From: Hyphomicrobiales bacterium
Lineage (GTDB): Bacteria; Pseudomonadota; Alphaproteobacteria; Rhizobiales; Aestuariivirgaceae
Length of the DNA: 8,101 nucleotides
NCBI GenBank assembly: GCA_026987255.1
Contig: JALSNA010000384.1
Coordinates: 1-8,101, forward strand
Direction: 5' to 3'
The notes under the pieces: model-generated
What the model was told of the DNA's origin: nothing
Database searches by the model: none
Seen by the model: the letters and a program-made list of their open reading frames with translations, nothing else
Program-made: the position numbers and the translations under genes
In this document: piece by piece, positions 1 to 6,970 of the stretch
Numbering within the stretch: the first letter of the stretch is position 1
Layout of the letters: each line of letters begins with the position of its first letter

Positions 1-807
1 GAGGCGGAAGATGCGGTCGCGGTTTTGCGGCTTCCATTTCTCCCTTTGGGGGATGGCGGGCTGCACCAGGCGCACCAAAAGGCCCTGCCCTGCCCCCGGC
101 CCGGCCATAGCGAGCCGCCAGTGGCCATATCCGGCGGCGGCCAGCAAGGTTGCCGCGATTGCGCCCAGCGTCACGAGGCGGGCGCGCCATTGCCGGGCCG
201 AGGCGGGCTCATCCGCCAGCAGGGCCGGGGCGGCCGTCCACAGGATGACCAGAAAGGACACACCATAAATGCCCACCAGGGCGGCCATCTGCATGAGAGG
301 CGCCGAGGAGATGGTGGCATGGGCGGGGAGATTCCACGGAAAGCCGCCAAGGAGATGCCCGCGCAAGGCCTCCGCAAGTCCAAGGGTGGCAGCCAGCAGA
401 ATCACGCGCGATGGCCCGTAATGCCACAAGGCCGCCGCCGCGGCTCCGGCCAGCCCCCAGAACAGCGCCAGGCCGGCGGGCATGGCCAGCAGGGCCAGGG
501 GCATGAGCCAGGCATATTGCGCCGCATCCACCAGGAAGGCCTCGCCGATCCACGAAAGGGACAGGCCGAACCAGCCCAGGGCAAAGGCATAGAGAAGGCC
601 AAATCCGGCGCGCAGCCGCTGGCGAATGTCAAAAGCCGGGGCGGCGGCCCCGTCCATCATCCACACCAGGGCCGGGATGGCCACGAAGAGCACCGGCCAG
701 GCCGACAGCGGCGGCAAGGACACGGCGGCCAGGGCGCCCGCGGCCAGGGCGGCGAAAAACCGCCTCCAGCCATCCATGATCACGAAAACGGCGGCCAGCC
801 GGGCCAT
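1..807 (-). CDS. lnt: Apolipoprotein N-acyltransferase Lnt, N-terminal part (cut by window edge)
   Basis: Lnt is an inner-membrane enzyme that moves an acyl chain from a phospholipid to the N-terminal cysteine of diacylglyceryl-lipoproteins, the last step of lipoprotein maturation. I translated 269 codons; the frame stays open to base 1, so about half of a usual ~500-residue protein is visible. It begins MARLAAVFVI and holds several hydrophobic membrane segments (roughly residues 17-51, 67-90, 99-128, 134-148 and 170-198). It then reaches the start of the nitrilase-like domain at LVRLVQPAIPQREKW (244-258). The family signature EALRGHLLGGFPWNL lies at 146-160. The catalytic Glu, Lys and Cys lie beyond the window. 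The ATG at 807 is chosen because AAGGGGG sits 6 nt upstream; an in-frame ATG at 777 (residue 11) is possible. It is the last visible gene of the operon, 66 bp after corC. Identification is firm. Confidence 0.93.
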   Translation of the reverse strand, partial: MARLAAVFVIMDGWRRFFAALAAGALAAVSLPPLSAWPVLFVAIPALVWMMDGAAAPAFDIRQRLRAGFGLLYAFALGWFGLSLSWIGEAFLVDAAQYAWLMPLALLAMPAGLALFWGLAGAAAAALWHYGPSRVILLAATLGLAEALRGHLLGGFPWNLPAHATISSAPLMQMAALVGIYGVSFLVILWTAAPALLADEPASARQWRARLVTLGAIAATLLAAAGYGHWRLAMAGPGAGQGLLVRLVQPAIPQREKWKPQNRDRIFRL

Positions 808-845
808 GGAATGCCCCCTTGGAAAAGAATCATGCGAACCGGAAG

Positions 846-854
846 GTTATAGCA
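846..854 (-). promoter_or_regulatory. Possible extended -10 promoter in the corC-lnt gap
   Basis: The only gap of any size inside the operon (808-873) contains TGCTATAAC on the minus strand, which fits an extended -10 element (TGn-TATAAt). It lies about 40 bp upstream of the lnt ATG. No convincing -35 box stands at 16-18 bp; ACATGG is at 17 bp and CTGACA is at 20 bp. It could give lnt extra transcription apart from the operon promoter. This is a motif match only. Confidence 0.2.
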
Positions 855-873
855 TGCGCGCCCGATGCCCATG

Positions 874-1845
874 TCAGGCCGCCGCGGAGACGACCTTGAC
901 CTTGTGGACGCGGCGCGGGTCGGCCTCCAGCACCTCGAATTCCAGACCGGAGGGGTGGCTGACGATCTCGCCGCGCACCGGCACGCGGCCCAGGAGGGTG
1001 AAGATCAGACCGCCGATGGTGCCGGTTTCCTCGTCCTGTTCGGGCGGCAGAAGATCGGTCTTGAGCAGCTTTTCGAGATCCTCTATGGCGGCGCGGGCGG
1101 AGACCACATAGCCGCCGGGCACCGGGGTGATGAGGGTCTGCTCCGTCTCGTCGTGCTCATCGGCGATTTCGCCGACGATCTCCTCCACCAGATCCTCGAT
1201 GGTCACCAGCCCTTCCGTCCCGCCGTATTCATCGACGATGATGGCCATGTGCAGGCGGGTGGACTGCATCTTGACCAGAAGATCGCCGGCCGGCATGGAG
1301 GGCGGGGCAAAGAGCAAGGGGCGCAAGAGGCCCGAATCCTCCACCGTGGTGGCGAGAACGGAGCCGGGCAGCACCATGTCCGCCACGGTGGCGGCCGGAT
1401 CGGCCCTGTCCGCCGCCTCGGCGCGCGCCTTGAGCAGGCCGAGCAGGTCCTTGATGTGCACCATGCCGATGGGATCGTCGAGGGTTTCGCGATAGATGGG
1501 CAGGCGCGAGTGCTGGGCGGTGGTGAACAGCTCCAGCATTTCGGCCAGGCTTTGCCCTGCTTCCATGGCGATGATGCCGGCGCGCGGCACCAGGACATCA
1601 TCGACCCGCAGGCGCGAGAAGGACATGAGCTTGTCCAGCATCTGGCGGGCCTTGTCGCGGGCCGCGCCGGAGGCCGCCGGGGCCGCCTGAATCATGTCAT
1701 CGAGGGAGGCGGCCCTTGTCCCGGCGCGGTCCGGCGCCGCAAGAAGGGTGCGCAAACGCGCCAGGAAGCCTTGCGGACTTCGCTCCGGCGCATCGGCGGA
1801 GGCAGGGGTTTCATCGGATTTTGGCATATCATGCATGTTCATCAT
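874..1845 (-). CDS. corC: CorC/YbeX-type CBS-domain protein (HlyC/CorC family, no membrane domain)
   Basis: This 323-residue soluble protein belongs to the CorC/TlyC (YbeX) family. E. coli YbeX is linked to Mg2+/Co2+ homeostasis and, through its operon, to ribosome function; the exact biochemical role is unsettled. After a variable N-terminus come CBS domain 1 (about 84-141, with [20 protein letters not shown]), CBS domain 2 (about 175-230, with [19 protein letters not shown]) and a C-terminal CorC_HlyC domain (about 240-320, with [15 protein letters not shown]). No transmembrane DUF21 domain is present, as in the short ybeX form. The start overlaps the ybeY stop (ATGA, 4 bp), which suggests translational coupling. 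No strong Shine-Dalgarno is seen, and in-frame ATGs at codons 2, 4 and 7 leave the exact start open. The family call is strong and the physiological role less so. Confidence 0.9.
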   Translation of the reverse strand: MMNMHDMPKSDETPASADAPERSPQGFLARLRTLLAAPDRAGTRAASLDDMIQAAPAASGAARDKARQMLDKLMSFSRLRVDDVLVPRAGIIAMEAGQSLAEMLELFTTAQHSRLPIYRETLDDPIGMVHIKDLLGLLKARAEAADRADPAATVADMVLPGSVLATTVEDSGLLRPLLFAPPSMPAGDLLVKMQSTRLHMAIIVDEYGGTEGLVTIEDLVEEIVGEIADEHDETEQTLITPVPGGYVVSARAAIEDLEKLLKTDLLPPEQDEETGTIGGLIFTLLGRVPVRGEIVSHPSGLEFEVLEADPRRVHKVKVVSAAA

Positions 1846-2354
1846 CTGCCGCTTTCATCGCCATAAGGATCGGACAACCCCAGACGGGCGAGAATGCGCC
1901 TTTCGGCATCTTCCATGACCCTGGCCTGATCCTCGTCCATGTGATCATAGCCCAAAAGATGCAACAATCCGTGAACGGTGAGCCAGGCGAGCTGTCCGGT
2001 GAGCGAAACACCCGCATCGGCTGCCTGCGCCGCCACCACAGAACCGGCCAGGATGATGTCGCCCAGGGGCCGCGGCACGCCGGGCGGAATGGGCATGTGC
2101 GCAGGGGCGGGAAAGGAGAGCACGTTGGTGGCCGCATCCTTGCCGCGCCAGTCGCGGTTGAGCGCCCGGACGGCCCGCGCATCGGCCAGCACGACGGTGA
2201 CCTCGCACCGGCCCGCGGGCGGGGGCGCGACGCGCAGGGCCGTGGCGATGGCCTCCCGCACGGTGCGGCGCAGGGCCTCTTCGGGGGCGGGCCAATCGGC
2301 CGGGGCGGCGATCTCCAGGTTGATGGCGGCCGGGCATGTGGTGCTTTCAGGCAC
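1842..2354 (-). CDS. ybeY: Endoribonuclease YbeY (16S rRNA 3' end maturation)
   Basis: YbeY is a zinc-dependent single-strand endoribonuclease needed for 16S rRNA 3'-end maturation and late 70S ribosome quality control. The 170-residue product is of usual alphaproteobacterial length. The metal motif HGLLHLLGYDH gives His128, His132 and His138 (H-x3-H-x5-H). The conserved upstream block LNRDWRGKDAATNVLSF is at 65-81 and GDIILA at 98-103. The C-terminus ends in LGLSDPY and a short tail. The start is GTG at 2354, with AGGA 8 nt upstream inside the end of phoH; no other in-frame Met occurs before residue 87. It overlaps the phoH stop by 8 bp and the corC start by 4 bp, so its translation is probably coupled to both neighbours. 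In E. coli the PhoH-like YbeZ next door is a functional partner of YbeY. Confidence 0.95.
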   Translation of the reverse strand: MPESTTCPAAINLEIAAPADWPAPEEALRRTVREAIATALRVAPPPAGRCEVTVVLADARAVRALNRDWRGKDAATNVLSFPAPAHMPIPPGVPRPLGDIILAGSVVAAQAADAGVSLTGQLAWLTVHGLLHLLGYDHMDEDQARVMEDAERRILARLGLSDPYGDESGR

Positions 2355-3366
2355 GGGGCTTGTCCTGCTCTATGCTCTGGCGCCCGCCGGTCTGGGCATC
2401 GTGGGCGTCATAGGCGGCGACGATGCGCGACACCAGCGGATGGCGCACGATGTCGGCCCCGGTGAAGCGCACGATGGCGATGCCCTTCACGCCTTGCAGA
2501 ATGTCCACCGCCTGCACCAGCCCGGAGGTCATCCCGGCGGGCAGGTCTATCTGGCTGAGATCGCCGGTGATGACCATGCGCGCGCCCTCGCCCAGGCGGG
2601 TGAGGAACATCTTCATCTGCTGGGTGGTGGTGTTCTGGGCTTCATCCAGGATCACACAGGCATGGGCCAGGGTGCGCCCGCGCATGAAGGCCAGGGGCGC
2701 GATCTCGATGGTGCCCTCGGAAATGAGCCTGGCGGCGCGCTCGGGGCTCATCAGGTCGTGCAGGGCGTCATAAAGAGGGCGCAGATAGGGATCGACCTTC
2801 TCCTTCATGTCGCCGGGCAGAAAGCCCAGCTGCTCGCCGGCCTCGACGGCGGGGCGCGACAGGATGATGCGGTCCACCTCGCCGGCCAGCAGCGCCTGCA
2901 CGCCCCAGGCCACCGCCAGGTAGGTCTTGCCGGTGCCGGCCGGGCCGATGCCGAAAACCAGCTCGTTGGCCGCGAGGGCATCAAGATAGGCCTTCTGGCC
3001 CGGCGAGCGGGGGCGCACCACCTTGCGCCGGGTGCGGATTTCGGCCTTTGCCGCACCGGCCGGGGCTGGCAGGGCGGTGGCCATGCGGATGGCTCCGTCC
3101 ACGTCGCCGGTGGAAATCTCCAGCCCCGTGCTGGCGCGCTGGTAGAGCTCATCGAGCACGGCGGCGGCGTTCTTGCGCGCCGCTTGCGGCCCGCGCAAAG
3201 TCAGGCGGTTGCCACGGGCGATGATGTCCACCCCCAGGCGGTTTTCGATGATGGCGAGATTGCGGTCATGCTCCCCGAAGACGAGTCCGGCCAGGCGGTT
3301 GTCGTCATAGGAAAGGATGGTGCTGTCCGGCCCGGCGTTCCTGGCCTCGGATGTGTCGAAGTTCAA
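2347..3366 (-). CDS. phoH: PhoH-like (YbeZ) ATPase, probable TTG start
   Basis: This is a PhoH-family P-loop ATPase of the YbeZ type, thought to act with YbeY in RNA/ribosome metabolism. With the TTG start it is 339 residues. Visible features are an N-terminal KH-like region (SYDDNRLAGLVFGEHDRNLA followed by RLGVDIIARGNRLTLRG), Walker A GPAGTGKT at 141-148, the SRPAVEAGEQLGFLPGDMKEK block after it, Walker B VILDEAQN at 238-245 and GDLSQIDLP at 268-276. The reading frame stays open into miaB as far as 3537, but the added residues do not look like the family and lie inside the MiaB TRAM domain. The first plausible in-frame start after miaB ends is TTG at 3366, with GAGGAA about 12 nt upstream, which is long, and a closer weak GGA. 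An out-of-frame ATG lies at 3415 (see findings). The family is certain; the start is moderate. Confidence 0.92.
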   Translation of the reverse strand: MNFDTSEARNAGPDSTILSYDDNRLAGLVFGEHDRNLAIIENRLGVDIIARGNRLTLRGPQAARKNAAAVLDELYQRASTGLEISTGDVDGAIRMATALPAPAGAAKAEIRTRRKVVRPRSPGQKAYLDALAANELVFGIGPAGTGKTYLAVAWGVQALLAGEVDRIILSRPAVEAGEQLGFLPGDMKEKVDPYLRPLYDALHDLMSPERAARLISEGTIEIAPLAFMRGRTLAHACVILDEAQNTTTQQMKMFLTRLGEGARMVITGDLSQIDLPAGMTSGLVQAVDILQGVKGIAIVRFTGADIVRHPLVSRIVAAYDAHDAQTGGRQSIEQDKPRA

Positions 3367-3407
3367 ATCGGTGTTCCGTTCCTCGATGTTCCCGGTTCTG
3401 CCGTTGT

Positions 3408-4772
3408 TCAGACATCCGCTGTGGTTGTGTCCATAATATGGGCGGAGAGGGAGTTTTTTCCAGCCCTTTCCACCCGCACCGGGACGATATCGCCAATGGC
3501 ATGGCCGCGCGCCTGCACGTGCACCGCCTGCAGCCACGGGGAGCGGCCCACCAGTTGGCCGCGGTGACGGCCGGGTTTTTCCAGAAGGATATCGAAGCTG
3601 CGGCCCACGAAGGCGGCGTTGAAGGCCTGCTGCTGGCGGGCCAGAAGATCTTGCAACCGCGCCAGCCTTTCGCTCTTGACCTCCTGGGGCACCTGATCGG
3701 GGCGCTCCGCGGCAGGCGTGCCGGGGCGGGCGGAATACTTGAAGGAATAGGCCTGGGCATAGCCGGCCTCGCGCACGATGCGCAAGGTGGCGGCAAAATC
3801 CTCTTCCGTCTCGCCGGGGAAGCCGACGATGAAATCCCCCGACAGGGCGATGTCGGGACGGGCGCGGCGCAGACGGGCCACCAGATCGAGATACTGGCCT
3901 GCGGTGTGCTTGCGGTTCATGGCCTTGAGGATGGCATCGGAGCCCGACTGCACCGGCAGATGCAGATAGGGCATGAGCTTTTCATTCTCCGCGAAGGCCG
4001 CAATGAGCTCGTCATCCATGTCATTGGGATGGGAGGTGGTAAAACGCAGCCTTCCCAGGCCATCGATGCTTGCCAGCTCGGACAGCAGGCGCGCCAGGTT
4101 CCATGTTCCCCCGGCGCCTTGGCCATGCCAGGCATTGACATTCTGGCCCAGCAGGGTGATTTCGCGCGCGCCCTTGTCCACCAGCAGGCGGGCCTCGGCC
4201 ATGATGCGCTCTGGCGGGCGGGAATATTCCGCCCCGCGCGTATAGGGCACCACGCAGAAGGCGCAGAACTTGTCGCAGCCCTCCTGCACCGCCAGAAAGG
4301 CGCTGACCGGCACGGCCGGAGCGGCGGCGGCCTTTTCGCCCAGGGCGTCGAACTTGTCCCTGGCGGGAAAGTCCGTCTCCACCATGGCGCGCTCTCCGGC
4401 ATCGTAGCGCGAGATCAGATCCGGCAGCGCATGGGTGCTTTGCGGGCCGAAGATGAAATCCACCACCGGGGCGCGGGCGATGATGGCCTCGCCCTCGGCC
4501 TGGGCCACGCAGCCGGCCACGGCGATGGCCAGATCGCGCCCCCTTGCGGCCCGGTCCTGCTTGAGCATGCGCAGGCGGCCGAGCTCGGAATAGACCTTCT
4601 CGGCTGCCTTCTCGCGGATGTGGCAGGTGTTGAGGATGATCAGATCCGCCTCTGCGGCCGCCTCCACCTGCTCGAAGCCCATGGGCCGAAGGACATCGCT
4701 CATGCGGGCCGTGTCATAGACGTTCATCTGGCAGCCATAGGTCTTGATGAAGACCTTGCGGGGGGTGCTCAT
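3408..4772 (-). CDS. miaB: tRNA-2-methylthio-N6-dimethylallyladenosine synthase MiaB
   Basis: MiaB is a radical-SAM methylthiotransferase that converts i6A37 to ms2i6A37 in tRNAs reading codons that start with U. The product is 454 residues with all three domains. The N-terminal UPF0004 domain carries cluster cysteines Cys14 (KTYGCQMN), Cys50 (LNTCHIRE) and Cys88 (AGCVAQ). The radical-SAM core has Cys166, Cys170 and Cys173 in [17 protein letters not shown], then [18 protein letters not shown] and [12 protein letters not shown]-terminal TRAM domain spans about 385-447 ([13 protein letters not shown]). The ATG at 4772 has AGGAA about 10 nt upstream and begins [10 protein letters not shown], as in the family. 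An in-frame ATG at 4976 lies across the intergenic region and adds an unlikely basic extension. It is the first gene of the five-gene operon, with a promoter about 40 bp upstream. Confidence 0.97.
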   Translation of the reverse strand: MSTPRKVFIKTYGCQMNVYDTARMSDVLRPMGFEQVEAAAEADLIILNTCHIREKAAEKVYSELGRLRMLKQDRAARGRDLAIAVAGCVAQAEGEAIIARAPVVDFIFGPQSTHALPDLISRYDAGERAMVETDFPARDKFDALGEKAAAAPAVPVSAFLAVQEGCDKFCAFCVVPYTRGAEYSRPPERIMAEARLLVDKGAREITLLGQNVNAWHGQGAGGTWNLARLLSELASIDGLGRLRFTTSHPNDMDDELIAAFAENEKLMPYLHLPVQSGSDAILKAMNRKHTAGQYLDLVARLRRARPDIALSGDFIVGFPGETEEDFAATLRIVREAGYAQAYSFKYSARPGTPAAERPDQVPQEVKSERLARLQDLLARQQQAFNAAFVGRSFDILLEKPGRHRGQLVGRSPWLQAVHVQARGHAIGDIVPVRVERAGKNSLSAHIMDTTTADV

Positions 4773-4809
4773 GGGCGAATGGTTCCTCGTCACTTTTTCA
4801 ATCCTGCGC

Positions 4810-4838
4810 CTTATAGCCCCTTGGGACGGGCGGAACAA
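4810..4838 (-). promoter_or_regulatory. Probable sigma70-type promoter of the miaB operon
   Basis: On the minus strand TTGTTC (4838-4833) is separated by exactly 17 bp from TATAAG (4815-4810). The -10 box matches TATAAT at 5 of 6 bases and the -35 box matches at TTG. The expected transcription start is near 4803, giving a leader of about 30 nt that contains the miaB ribosome binding site GAGGAA. Position in the only upstream gap, spacing and -10 quality all agree. It is the likely main promoter for miaB-phoH-ybeY-corC-lnt. Confidence 0.55.
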
Positions 4839-4914
4839 CGGGGGCGCAATATTTCCGCAGGGGCATGTATTCTTTCTCGCCTTTTGTGGGCGCATAGAAA
4901 TTGCCCTTCTGTTT

Positions 4915-4956
4915 CCATGCCGGGGAATGGGGATTTTCTTTTGCCTTCCGGCATGG
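4915..4956. repeat. Inverted repeat with perfect 9-bp arms in the msrA leader
   Basis: CCATGCCGG (4915-4923) and CCGGCATGG (4948-4956) are perfect reverse complements separated by 24 bp. The right arm is followed by another half, CCATG at 4959-4963, so CATGG at 4952-4956 could pair with either side. The repeat ends 12 bp before the msrA ATG. It may be a regulator operator (arm centres about 33 bp apart, near three helical turns) or a large-loop RNA hairpin in the leader. It is a perfect match, but its function is unknown. Confidence 0.5.
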
Positions 4957-4969
4957 CACCATGAGGGCA
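4954..4969 (+). promoter_or_regulatory. Sigma54-like -24/-12 element at the msrA start
   Basis: TGGCACCATGAGGGCA fits the sigma54 consensus TGGCAC-N5-TTGCA with a perfect -24 half (TGGCAC) and the key GC in the -12 half, so GG-N10-GC is kept. The two Ts of TTGCA are replaced by GG. It is the only TGGCAC I found by eye on either strand of the window. If active, transcription would start near 4980, inside the msrA frame as called, and translation would have to begin at the in-frame ATG 4996. It overlaps the right arm of the inverted repeat. Speculative. Confidence 0.25.
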
Positions 4970-5604
4970 TGTTCATTCAGCATCCCAAGACCCGCATGAT
5001 CGGCGCCGATGAGGCCCTGCCGGGGCGCAAGAGCCCCATTGCCACGGCTGAAACCCACTTCGTCAGCGGGCGGCCCCTGAAAGGCCCCTACCCGCAGGGG
5101 GCGCAGACGATCCATTTCGCCATGGGCTGCTACTGGGGAGCGGAGCGGCTGTTCTGGCAGATCCCCGGCGTGTGGGTGACGGCGGTGGGCAACATTGGCG
5201 GTTTCACACCCAATCCCACCTACGAGGAACTGTGCAGCGGCAGGACGGGCCATGCCGAGGCGGTCATGGTGGTCTACGAGCCGGACAAGGTTGCGCTTTC
5301 CACCCTGCTGGCGGCATTCTGGGAAAATCACGATCCCACCCAGATCATGCGGCAAGGCAACGACGTGGGCACGCAATACCGCTCCGGCATCTGGTGCGGC
5401 ACGCAAGAGCAGCTGGCGCAGGCGCAAGCCTCCAGGGAAGCCTACCAGGCGGCTCTCGATGGGCGCGGCATGGGGCGGATCGTCACCGAAATCGCCATGG
5501 CGGGCCCGTTCTATTTCGCCGAAGCCTATCATCAGCAATATCTGGCCAAGAACCCCGATGGCTATTGCGGACTGGCCGGAACCGGCGTGCCCTGCCCCGG
5601 CTAG
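4969..5604 (+). CDS. msrA: Peptide methionine sulfoxide reductase MsrA
   Basis: MsrA reduces the S-epimer of methionine sulfoxide in proteins and free Met, repairing oxidative damage, usually in the cytoplasm with thioredoxin. The 211-residue product aligns from memory along the whole E. coli enzyme (212 residues), including the N-terminal DEALPGR. The catalytic Cys54 lies in AMGCYWGAE with Trp56; Tyr85 (NPTY), Glu97 (GHAEAV) and Tyr137 (GTQYRS) match known active-site residues. Cys200 (GYCG) and Cys209 near the C-terminus are likely resolving cysteines. One oddity is that the usual GY-x-GG reads GNIGG at 74-78. The ATG at 4969 is chosen by family length, but its GAGGG is only 1 nt away; in-frame ATGs at 4927 and 4996 are alternatives. 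It is divergent from miaB and convergent with the response regulator, so it is probably monocistronic. Confidence 0.95.
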   Translation: MFIQHPKTRMIGADEALPGRKSPIATAETHFVSGRPLKGPYPQGAQTIHFAMGCYWGAERLFWQIPGVWVTAVGNIGGFTPNPTYEELCSGRTGHAEAVMVVYEPDKVALSTLLAAFWENHDPTQIMRQGNDVGTQYRSGIWCGTQEQLAQAQASREAYQAALDGRGMGRIVTEIAMAGPFYFAEAYHQQYLAKNPDGYCGLAGTGVPCPG

Positions 5605-5614
5605 CCGCTTTTTT
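5598..5614 (+). terminator. Weak possible terminator at the msrA / regulator convergent ends
   Basis: The palindrome CGGCTAGCCG (5598-5607) contains both stop codons and is followed on the plus strand by CTTTTTT. As a hairpin it has only 3 G-C pairs with a CTAG loop, so it would be a poor intrinsic terminator. It is listed because there is no other intergenic space and the T-run is in the right place for msrA. On the minus strand no T-run follows. Confidence 0.2.
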
Positions 5615-6968
5615 CGCGCGCCTTGTCCAGGCCGTATTTCTTGATCAGGCGATAGACGTTGCGCTCGGAGATGCCCAAGGCGCGGGCCAGTTCGGCGCGG
5701 TGGCCGGCGAGGCGCTCATACATCTGGCGGAAATAGCGCTCCTTGAGATCCTCCAGGGATGGCGGGCGGGCGAAGGAAAACTGCACACCGCCGGCAGGTG
5801 CGGAGCCGGGCTGGGAGAGGGCAAAATGCCCCGGCTCCAGCACCGCGGCATCACCGGAGAGGATGATGGCGCGCTCGATGACATTGCGCAGCTCGCGGAT
5901 GTTGCCGGGCCAGTCGTAGGCCACCAGAAGCTCCATGGCGGCAGGCGAGATATCCTTGGCGATGCGGCGGGAAAAATCATGGTGATTGAGAAAATGATGC
6001 ACCAGATCGGGGATGTCCTCGCGGCGGGCGCGCAGGGGCGGCAGCTCGATGACGAAGGTGGACAGCCGGTAATAGAGATCGAGGCGGAACTCGCCGCTTT
6101 CGGACATGGCCTTCAGGTCGCGGTTGGTGGCGCACAGGATGCGGGCATCGGAATGCAGCACGGTGTTGCCGCCCAGGCGGCGGAACTCGCCGGTTTCCAG
6201 AACGCGCAGCAGCTTGGCCTGGATGGGGGCGCCGATCTCGCCGATCTCGTCGAGAAACAAGGTGCCGCCGCGCGCGCCCTCGATGAGGCCCTTCTTGCGC
6301 TGGTCGGCGCCGGTGAAGGCGCCTTTCTCATGGCCGAAAAGCTCCGATTCGAAGAGGTTCTCCTGCAATGTGCAGCAATCCAGGGTGACGAAATTGCTGT
6401 CGCGGCGGGGGGAGAACTCATGGATTTCGCGCGCCACCAGCTCCTTGCCGGTGCCCGATTCGCCGGTGATCAGCACGGTGACGTTCTCTCCGGCCACCGC
6501 CTTGATCATCTGCGAGACCTTTCTGAGGGCCTTTGAATGGCCGACCATGAAGGACTTGCGGGCGCTGCGCTCGCGGGAGCGCACGAAATTGAGCGATTCC
6601 TTGAGCTCCGCATGGCCCAGGGTGCGCGAAATGGCCAGCTCCAGCTCGTCCAGGTTGACCGGCTTGACCAGATATTCGGCTGCCCCGTGGCGGATGGCAT
6701 CCACGGCGGAACGCACCGAGCCATAGGCGGTGAGCACGATGACCGGGAAATGGGGCACCAGCTCGCGCAGCACATTGAGCCCGTCGGCATCGGGCAGGCG
6801 CATGTCCAGCAGGATCAGGTCCGGCTCGTTGCCCGACAGCCAGGCGCGGGCCTTTTCCCAGGTGCGCGCGCCGGTGACGCGATAACCCGATTCGGCGAGC
6901 TGGCGGGTCACCAGATCGTTGAACAGTCTGTCGTCGTCTATGGTGAGCAGACTTCTGGAGGCATTCAT
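5601..6968 (-). CDS. NtrC-family sigma54-dependent response regulator
   Basis: This 455-residue cytoplasmic activator has the classic three-part layout. The receiver (about 5-118) has acidic Asp11/Asp12, phospho-acceptor Asp55 (LILLD), Thr80 and Lys102. The AAA+ sigma54-interaction domain (about 140-372) has Walker A GESGTGKE at 169-176, an intact GAFTGA loop at 216-221, Walker B GGTLFLDE at 234-241 and WPGNIREL at 353-360. The C-terminal Fis-type helix-turn-helix is at about 405-447 ([20 protein letters not shown]). The intact GAFTGA means it should activate sigma54 RNA polymerase, so the genome should encode rpoN. GGAAAG lies 8 nt upstream of the ATG, inside the end of the kinase gene, whose stop is 2 bp before the start, so the two form an operon and almost surely a cognate pair. 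Its target genes cannot be read from sequence. The subfamily (NtrC, AtoC, ZraR-like) is not resolved. Confidence 0.94.
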   Translation of the reverse strand: MNASRSLLTIDDDRLFNDLVTRQLAESGYRVTGARTWEKARAWLSGNEPDLILLDMRLPDADGLNVLRELVPHFPVIVLTAYGSVRSAVDAIRHGAAEYLVKPVNLDELELAISRTLGHAELKESLNFVRSRERSARKSFMVGHSKALRKVSQMIKAVAGENVTVLITGESGTGKELVAREIHEFSPRRDSNFVTLDCCTLQENLFESELFGHEKGAFTGADQRKKGLIEGARGGTLFLDEIGEIGAPIQAKLLRVLETGEFRRLGGNTVLHSDARILCATNRDLKAMSESGEFRLDLYYRLSTFVIELPPLRARREDIPDLVHHFLNHHDFSRRIAKDISPAAMELLVAYDWPGNIRELRNVIERAIILSGDAAVLEPGHFALSQPGSAPAGGVQFSFARPPSLEDLKERYFRQMYERLAGHRAELARALGISERNVYRLIKKYGLDKAREKSG

Positions 6969-6970
6969 GG

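Noticed and set aside
835..848. Small hairpin AACC-GGAA-GGTT between corC and lnt as a terminator
   Set aside because: It has only a four-pair stem and no T-run on the minus strand, so it is unlikely to stop transcription.
25..852. 275-codon plus-strand frame at the left end
   Set aside because: The minus strand encodes a clear Lnt N-terminus with membrane segments and the family motif GGFPWNL. The plus-strand product is a low-complexity shadow.
3367..3537. ATG at 3537 as the phoH start
   Set aside because: It lies within the miaB TRAM coding region, and the added residues do not resemble PhoH. The family N-terminus begins just after TTG 3366.
4870..4898. Sigma70 promoter for msrA (TTCTTT, 17 bp, CATAGA)
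   Set aside because: Both boxes are poor matches, and several equally weak pairs occur in this AT-richer stretch, so none can be preferred.
3351..4964. 537-codon open frame on the plus strand opposite miaB, with similar long frames at 1978-3567 and 865-1866
   Set aside because: These are antisense shadows of miaB, phoH/ybeY and corC in GC-rich DNA. Their translations are rich in Gly, His, Gln and Arg, lack any family motif, and the true genes are on the other strand.
4744..4968. Upstream msrA starts at ATG 4744 or 4927
   Set aside because: 4744 lies inside miaB and reads through the divergent region. 4927 would put the inverted repeat in coding sequence and adds a hydrophobic stretch not usual for MsrA, although it cannot be fully excluded.
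4773..4976. ATG at 4976 as the miaB start
   Set aside because: It would cover the whole intergenic region, the promoter and the first codons of msrA. The extension is unlike MiaB, and ATG 4772 has a ribosome site.
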